From: Micrococcales bacterium
GTDB lineage: Bacteria; Actinomycetota; Actinomycetes; Actinomycetales; Microbacteriaceae
Assembly: GCA_947448975.1 (NCBI GenBank)
Contig: CANFPR010000031.1
Coordinates: 1-8,423, forward strand
DNA: 8,423 nucleotides
Direction of reading: 5' to 3'
Shown: in pieces, positions 5,842 through 8,423 of the stretch
Layout: each line of letters starts with the position of its first letter
How positions within the stretch are numbered: position 1 is the stretch's first letter
Notes under the pieces: generated by a model
What the model was told of the DNA's origin: nothing
Seen by the model: only the letters and a program-made list of their open reading frames with translations
Database searches by the model: none
Translations under genes and position numbers: made by a program

Positions 5842-6684
5842 ATGGGTAGCGTTCAAACCACCTGGCAGGGTTCGAAGGTTTTGGTCAATCCGGCCAAACC
5901 AATGCGCTGGGGTGCCTTTTACGTGGCTGAGTTCCGCATTCGCGGAATGCTCAAATGGTGGGATGCCATCATCGCGTTTGGCCTTGGCAATCCGGTGCTC
6001 TACTTACTTTCAATCGGTATCGGCATCGGCGCGCTCGTCGACAAGGGCACCGGCGGCACCGGCCTAGACGGCGTGCCTTACCTAACCTTCTTGGCTCCGG
6101 CACTTTTGGCAACCGCTGCCATTCAGGGCGCCATGGATGAAGTCACCTTTCCGACCATCGAAGGCTTCGAGTGGAACAAAACCTTCTACTCGATCAACGC
6201 CACCGCCATCACTAGCCGTCAGATCGTCGACGGAATCATGTGGGCTGCCATGGCGCGCTGCGTCATTCAGGTTTCGCTGTACGAGCTGATACTCGTGCTC
6301 TTCGGGGCGCTTCCGATCAGCAGCATCCCGGTGCTTACGGTAGTTAGTTCGCTAGCTGGCTTCGGCTTTGCCGCGGTGATGCTCTCGGTAACCGTACTAA
6401 TCAAAGACGACGACGGTTTCTTTGCAATCGTTGGCCGCTTTGTTTTGACCCCGATGTTCATGTTCTCAGGAACATACTTTCCGTTGGCAACTCTGCCCAT
6501 TTATCTGCAGTGGATCGGCTGGATCTCGCCGGTTTGGCACGCCACCGACCTTGGTCGGGCGCTTAGCTACGGCGCCGATGTGCCGCTTTGGCTAATGCTT
6601 GTGCACGTTGCAGTGCCGGTAGGTCTCGGTGCGGTTGGCTTGCTCACCGCGTATCCGCAGTTCAAAAAGAGGTTGAGCGCATGA
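5842..6684 (+). CDS. ABC-2 type permease, first subunit
   Basis: A 280-residue integral membrane protein of the DrrB/NodJ type. Hydrophobic segments are near 41-66, 79-100, 130-157, 161-187, 193-213 and 248-271, giving the usual six. The family motif region FSGTYFPLATLP (208-219) precedes the last helix. An amphipathic stretch before helix 1 (MRWGAFYVAEFRIRGMLKWW, from residue 21) is typical of ABC-2 subunits. The ATG follows the ATPase stop with no gap (TAAATG). The only purine-rich sequence, GGAAG at 5821, is 16 bases away, so translation is probably coupled to the ATPase. It overlaps the second permease by ATGA. It is similar throughout to that paralogue, so the transporter is likely ATPase2-permease1-permease2. 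Confidence 0.9.
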   Translation: MGSVQTTWQGSKVLVNPAKPMRWGAFYVAEFRIRGMLKWWDAIIAFGLGNPVLYLLSIGIGIGALVDKGTGGTGLDGVPYLTFLAPALLATAAIQGAMDEVTFPTIEGFEWNKTFYSINATAITSRQIVDGIMWAAMARCVIQVSLYELILVLFGALPISSIPVLTVVSSLAGFGFAAVMLSVTVLIKDDDGFFAIVGRFVLTPMFMFSGTYFPLATLPIYLQWIGWISPVWHATDLGRALSYGADVPLWLMLVHVAVPVGLGAVGLLTAYPQFKKRLSA

Positions 6685-7526
6685 GCCTGATCAATGCAAC
6701 CGTAGACTCGGCGATCGCCATTGCCGAACGCCGCCGTGGCAAACTCGGCTCGGCTCTTTACTCGGGCCGCGGTAGCGCAGTGATCATGCGCAACGTCTAT
6801 GCGCTCAAGTCGAGCACTTGGCTTGTGGTTCTCAGTGGCTTCGTTGAGCCGGTGTTCTACCTGTTGGCATTTGGCGTTGGGCTAGGCCACATCATCGGCG
6901 ACGTTACCGATGGCAGCGGCAACCCGGTTAGCTACGCGGTCTACATCGCGCCAGCCCTGCTTGCCACCAGCGCAATGAACGGCGCAATCTACGACAGCAC
7001 ATGGAATGTGTTCTTCAAAATGCATTTCGGCAAGATCTACCAGGCGATGCTCTCAACCTCGCTCGGCCCGCTAGATGTGGCGCTCGGTGAGATTGGGTGG
7101 GCTCTGATTCGCGGGTTCGTTTATGCCTGCGGATTCATGATTGTGGTTGGTTCGATGGGCTTGATTCCATCGCTGTGGGGCTTGCTCGCCATTCCGGCTG
7201 CGGTTCTCATCGCCTTTGGTTTCGCCTCGGTTGGTATGGGAGTTACCTCGTACCTAAAGAATTTTCACCAGATGGACTACGTCAACTTCTTTATGTTGCC
7301 GATGTTCTTGTTCTCTGGCACTTTCTACCCTCTGAGCGTTTACCCCGACTGGATTCGCGCCATCATCGAAGCGTTGCCGCTGTATCAAGCCATCGCTTTA
7401 GTGCGCGGATGCACGCTCGGTAACGTCGACGTAAGCCTGCTGTGGCACGCGCTCTACTTTGTGGTCATGATCGTGCTCGGCTTGCTGTTTACCACCAAGC
7501 GACTACGTGCACTGTTCTTGAAGTAA
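6681..7526 (+). CDS. ABC-2 type permease, second subunit
   Basis: A 281-residue integral membrane protein, paralogous to the permease before it. Matching landmarks are EPVFYLLAFGVGLG (56-69), APALLATSAMNGA (90-102) and FSGTFYPLSVYP (211-222). Six hydrophobic segments lie near 46-70, 85-105, 137-160, 163-188, 201-218 and 251-270. I chose ATG 6681, inside the ATGA overlap with the upstream stop, because AGAGG at 6668-6672 is 8 bases before it. The longer open frame to 6588 would add 31 residues read through the neighbour and has no such support. The protein ends in a basic tail (TKRLRALFLK). It is the last gene of the operon; the terminator hairpin begins 10 bases after the stop. Confidence 0.92.
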   Translation: MSLINATVDSAIAIAERRRGKLGSALYSGRGSAVIMRNVYALKSSTWLVVLSGFVEPVFYLLAFGVGLGHIIGDVTDGSGNPVSYAVYIAPALLATSAMNGAIYDSTWNVFFKMHFGKIYQAMLSTSLGPLDVALGEIGWALIRGFVYACGFMIVVGSMGLIPSLWGLLAIPAAVLIAFGFASVGMGVTSYLKNFHQMDYVNFFMLPMFLFSGTFYPLSVYPDWIRAIIEALPLYQAIALVRGCTLGNVDVSLLWHALYFVVMIVLGLLFTTKRLRALFLK

Positions 7527-7536
7527 CTCGCACTTG

Positions 7537-7582
7537 AAAAAGTAAAACCCCGAACTTTATGGCTCGGGGTTTTTACTTTTTT
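7537..7582. terminator. Bidirectional rho-independent terminator
   Basis: The GC core CCCCGA (7548-7553) pairs with TCGGGG (7564-7569) around a 10-base loop. The stem continues into A/T arms: AAAAAGTAAAA (7537-7547) against TTTTTACTTTTTT (7570-7582), with one unpaired base. Read on plus, the core is followed by a T-rich tract and would end the ABC-2 operon. Read on minus, it is followed by TTTTACTTTTT and would end the transcript of the gene at 7592-7954. Confidence 0.9.
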
Positions 7583-7591
7583 GCTGAAGAA

Positions 7592-7954
7592 CTAGTTGAC
7601 GATTGGGCCAAACACCGCAAGCGCGATGTTCAGAGTGGTGAGCCCGGCGATTGCTGGAACAACCCACTTTGGTGTGACGTCTTTTTTGTTGAAACTGTAA
7701 GCGATGAAGAAGATCGCGGTGATAACTACCGACTTAGCGCCTAGTACCACTCCGTTGATGGTCTCTTCGCCGATGGCTGGAATCAAGCCGGCCATTCCGA
7801 AACCGGTGATTAGCTGAAGCCACGCACCGTGAATGATTCCGGCGTTGACCTTCATGCCCTTGCCCCAGTCTTTGATCTGGTAGAAGAAGCCGCTGAGCAG
7901 CGCGCCAACACCAATTAGGTGAAGAACAAGTAGTACGTCGTTGAAGATTTGCAT
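7592..7954 (-). CDS. Small four-helix membrane protein of unknown function
   Basis: A 120-residue, very hydrophobic protein that I do not recognise by name. Four membrane segments are likely near 5-25, 38-58, 68-88 and 96-117. Short loops between them include basic ones (IKDWGKGMK after helix 1, NKKDVTPK after helix 3), which by the positive-inside rule would put both ends of the protein outside the cytoplasm. His12 lies in helix 1 and His42 in helix 2. There is no signal peptide apart from helix 1, and no known catalytic motif. The start is ATG 7954, with GGAAAG 7 bases upstream. It follows ribH on the same strand after 49 bp and may be co-transcribed with it. The stop lies 9 bases before the shared terminator. 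Confidence 0.85.
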   Translation of the reverse strand: MQIFNDVLLVLHLIGVGALLSGFFYQIKDWGKGMKVNAGIIHGAWLQLITGFGMAGLIPAIGEETINGVVLGAKSVVITAIFFIAYSFNKKDVTPKWVVPAIAGLTTLNIALAVFGPIVN

Positions 7955-7981
7955 GGCTGAACTTTCCGTTTATGAGAGGGT

Positions 7982-7997
7982 GCGGGGTTGAGCCCGC
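7982..7997. other. Short hairpin between ribH and the membrane protein gene
   Basis: GCGGG and CCCGC arms of five bases enclose a 6-base loop. No T-run follows on either strand, so it is not a convincing terminator. It may slow or partly end transcription after ribH, or stabilise the 3' end of its message. The structure is visible; any role is a guess. Confidence 0.25.
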
Positions 7998-8003
7998 GCC
8001 TCG

Positions 8004-8423
8004 TTACGGTTTCAGTCTAGCCATCACCACAGCAGCCTCAACGGCTTCTGCACCCTTGTCTTCTTTCGAACCTGGCAGCCCCGAACGGTCTAGAGCCTGC
8101 TGTTCGTCATCTACCGTCAACACACCAAAACCGATAGGCACACCAAAGTCGAGCTGCACACGCGTTAGCCCTTCGGTTACCGCCTGGCAGACGTATTCAA
8201 AGTGCGGAGTACCGCCGCGAATGACAACACCGAGCGCAACAACAACCTCAGCGCCATCCTTGATTGCATACTGAGCGGCAAGTGGAAGTTCGAAAGCACC
8301 AGGCACTCGAACCACCGAGTAAACATCGTTGCCGGCGGCCTTCAAGGCGCGTTCGGCTCCGGCGAGAAGGCCATCGGTGATCTCGGTGTGCCACGAAGTG
8401 ACGATAACCGTAACGGCTAGCCC
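8004..8423 (-). CDS. ribH: 6,7-dimethyl-8-ribityllumazine synthase, missing its N-terminus
   Basis: It catalyses the penultimate step of riboflavin synthesis, condensing 5-amino-6-ribitylamino-uracil with 3,4-dihydroxy-2-butanone 4-phosphate; the family forms cytoplasmic pentamers or 60-mers. The frame is open to the right edge, giving 139 visible residues, so the true start is outside; the TTG at 8345 is internal. Landmarks: [19 protein letters not shown] at the start of the visible part (substrate-binding Trp of the mycobacterial type), [23 protein letters not shown] with the catalytic His (codon 8204..8202), [16 protein letters not shown] with the phosphate-binding Arg, and KGAEAVEAA near the C-terminus. 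Only about 15-20 N-terminal residues should be missing. Other rib genes may lie upstream, beyond the edge. Confidence 0.95.
   Translation of the reverse strand, partial: GLAVTVIVTSWHTEITDGLLAGAERALKAAGNDVYSVVRVPGAFELPLAAQYAIKDGAEVVVALGVVIRGGTPHFEYVCQAVTEGLTRVQLDFGVPIGFGVLTVDDEQQALDRSGLPGSKEDKGAEAVEAAVVMARLKP

Noticed and set aside
6588..6680. Longer N-terminus for the second permease (312 residues)
   Set aside because: It would overlap the first permease by 97 bases. ATG 6681 has a well-placed AGAGG and an ATGA coupling junction.
7982..7997. Rho-independent terminator after ribH
   Set aside because: The stem is only five base pairs and has no T-run on either strand; it is listed only as a weak hairpin.

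Overview
The window looks like chromosomal DNA of an actinobacterium. The evidence is a GC content of roughly 58-62% in the lines I counted by hand, frequent GTG starts, a lumazine synthase of the mycobacterial 'SWHTEI' type, a DrrA-like exporter operon, and one gene whose promoter implies a leaderless mRNA. A small-genome Microbacteriaceae-type organism is my guess, made from protein style only.

Left end (1-1365, minus strand): a tryptophan-catabolism pair. Kynureninase (kynU) is followed, through an ATGA stop/start overlap, by the first 24 codons of a probable tryptophan 2,3-dioxygenase (kynA) that runs off the left edge. Together they would take part in converting tryptophan to anthranilate and alanine. 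The arylformamidase needed between them is not in view.

1366-2024 (plus strand): a compact type II toxin-antitoxin operon, with a Phd/YefM/StbD-like antitoxin and a RelE/StbE-like toxin. It has an 18-bp palindrome overlapping its likely -10 element. Its GC (about 48-50%) is lower than that of its neighbours, which suggests later acquisition. The toxin stop codon overlaps the stop codon of the next, convergent gene.

2021-4760 (minus strand): a solitary amino-methyltransferase of the adenine-specific NPPF type, apparently read from a leaderless promoter. After 31 bp it is followed by an MsbA/LmrA-type ABC half-exporter.

4761-7526 (plus strand): a divergent intergenic region with two candidate control elements, then a tightly packed ABC-2 export operon. 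It encodes one DrrA/NodI-type ATPase and two different but related permeases, joined by TAAATG and ATGA junctions. It ends at a long hairpin that can also terminate the opposing transcript.

7592-8423 (minus strand): riboflavin synthesis gene ribH (its 5' end is outside the window), then a small four-helix membrane protein of unknown function.

Most of the window is well-understood housekeeping or transport. The parts worth a second look are the solo methyltransferase with its leaderless promoter, the toxin-antitoxin insertion with its operator, a two-part motif shared by the two main intergenic regions, and the small membrane protein beside ribH. I see no RNA genes, CRISPR array, insertion sequence or origin, and no gene-free stretch over 300 bases.
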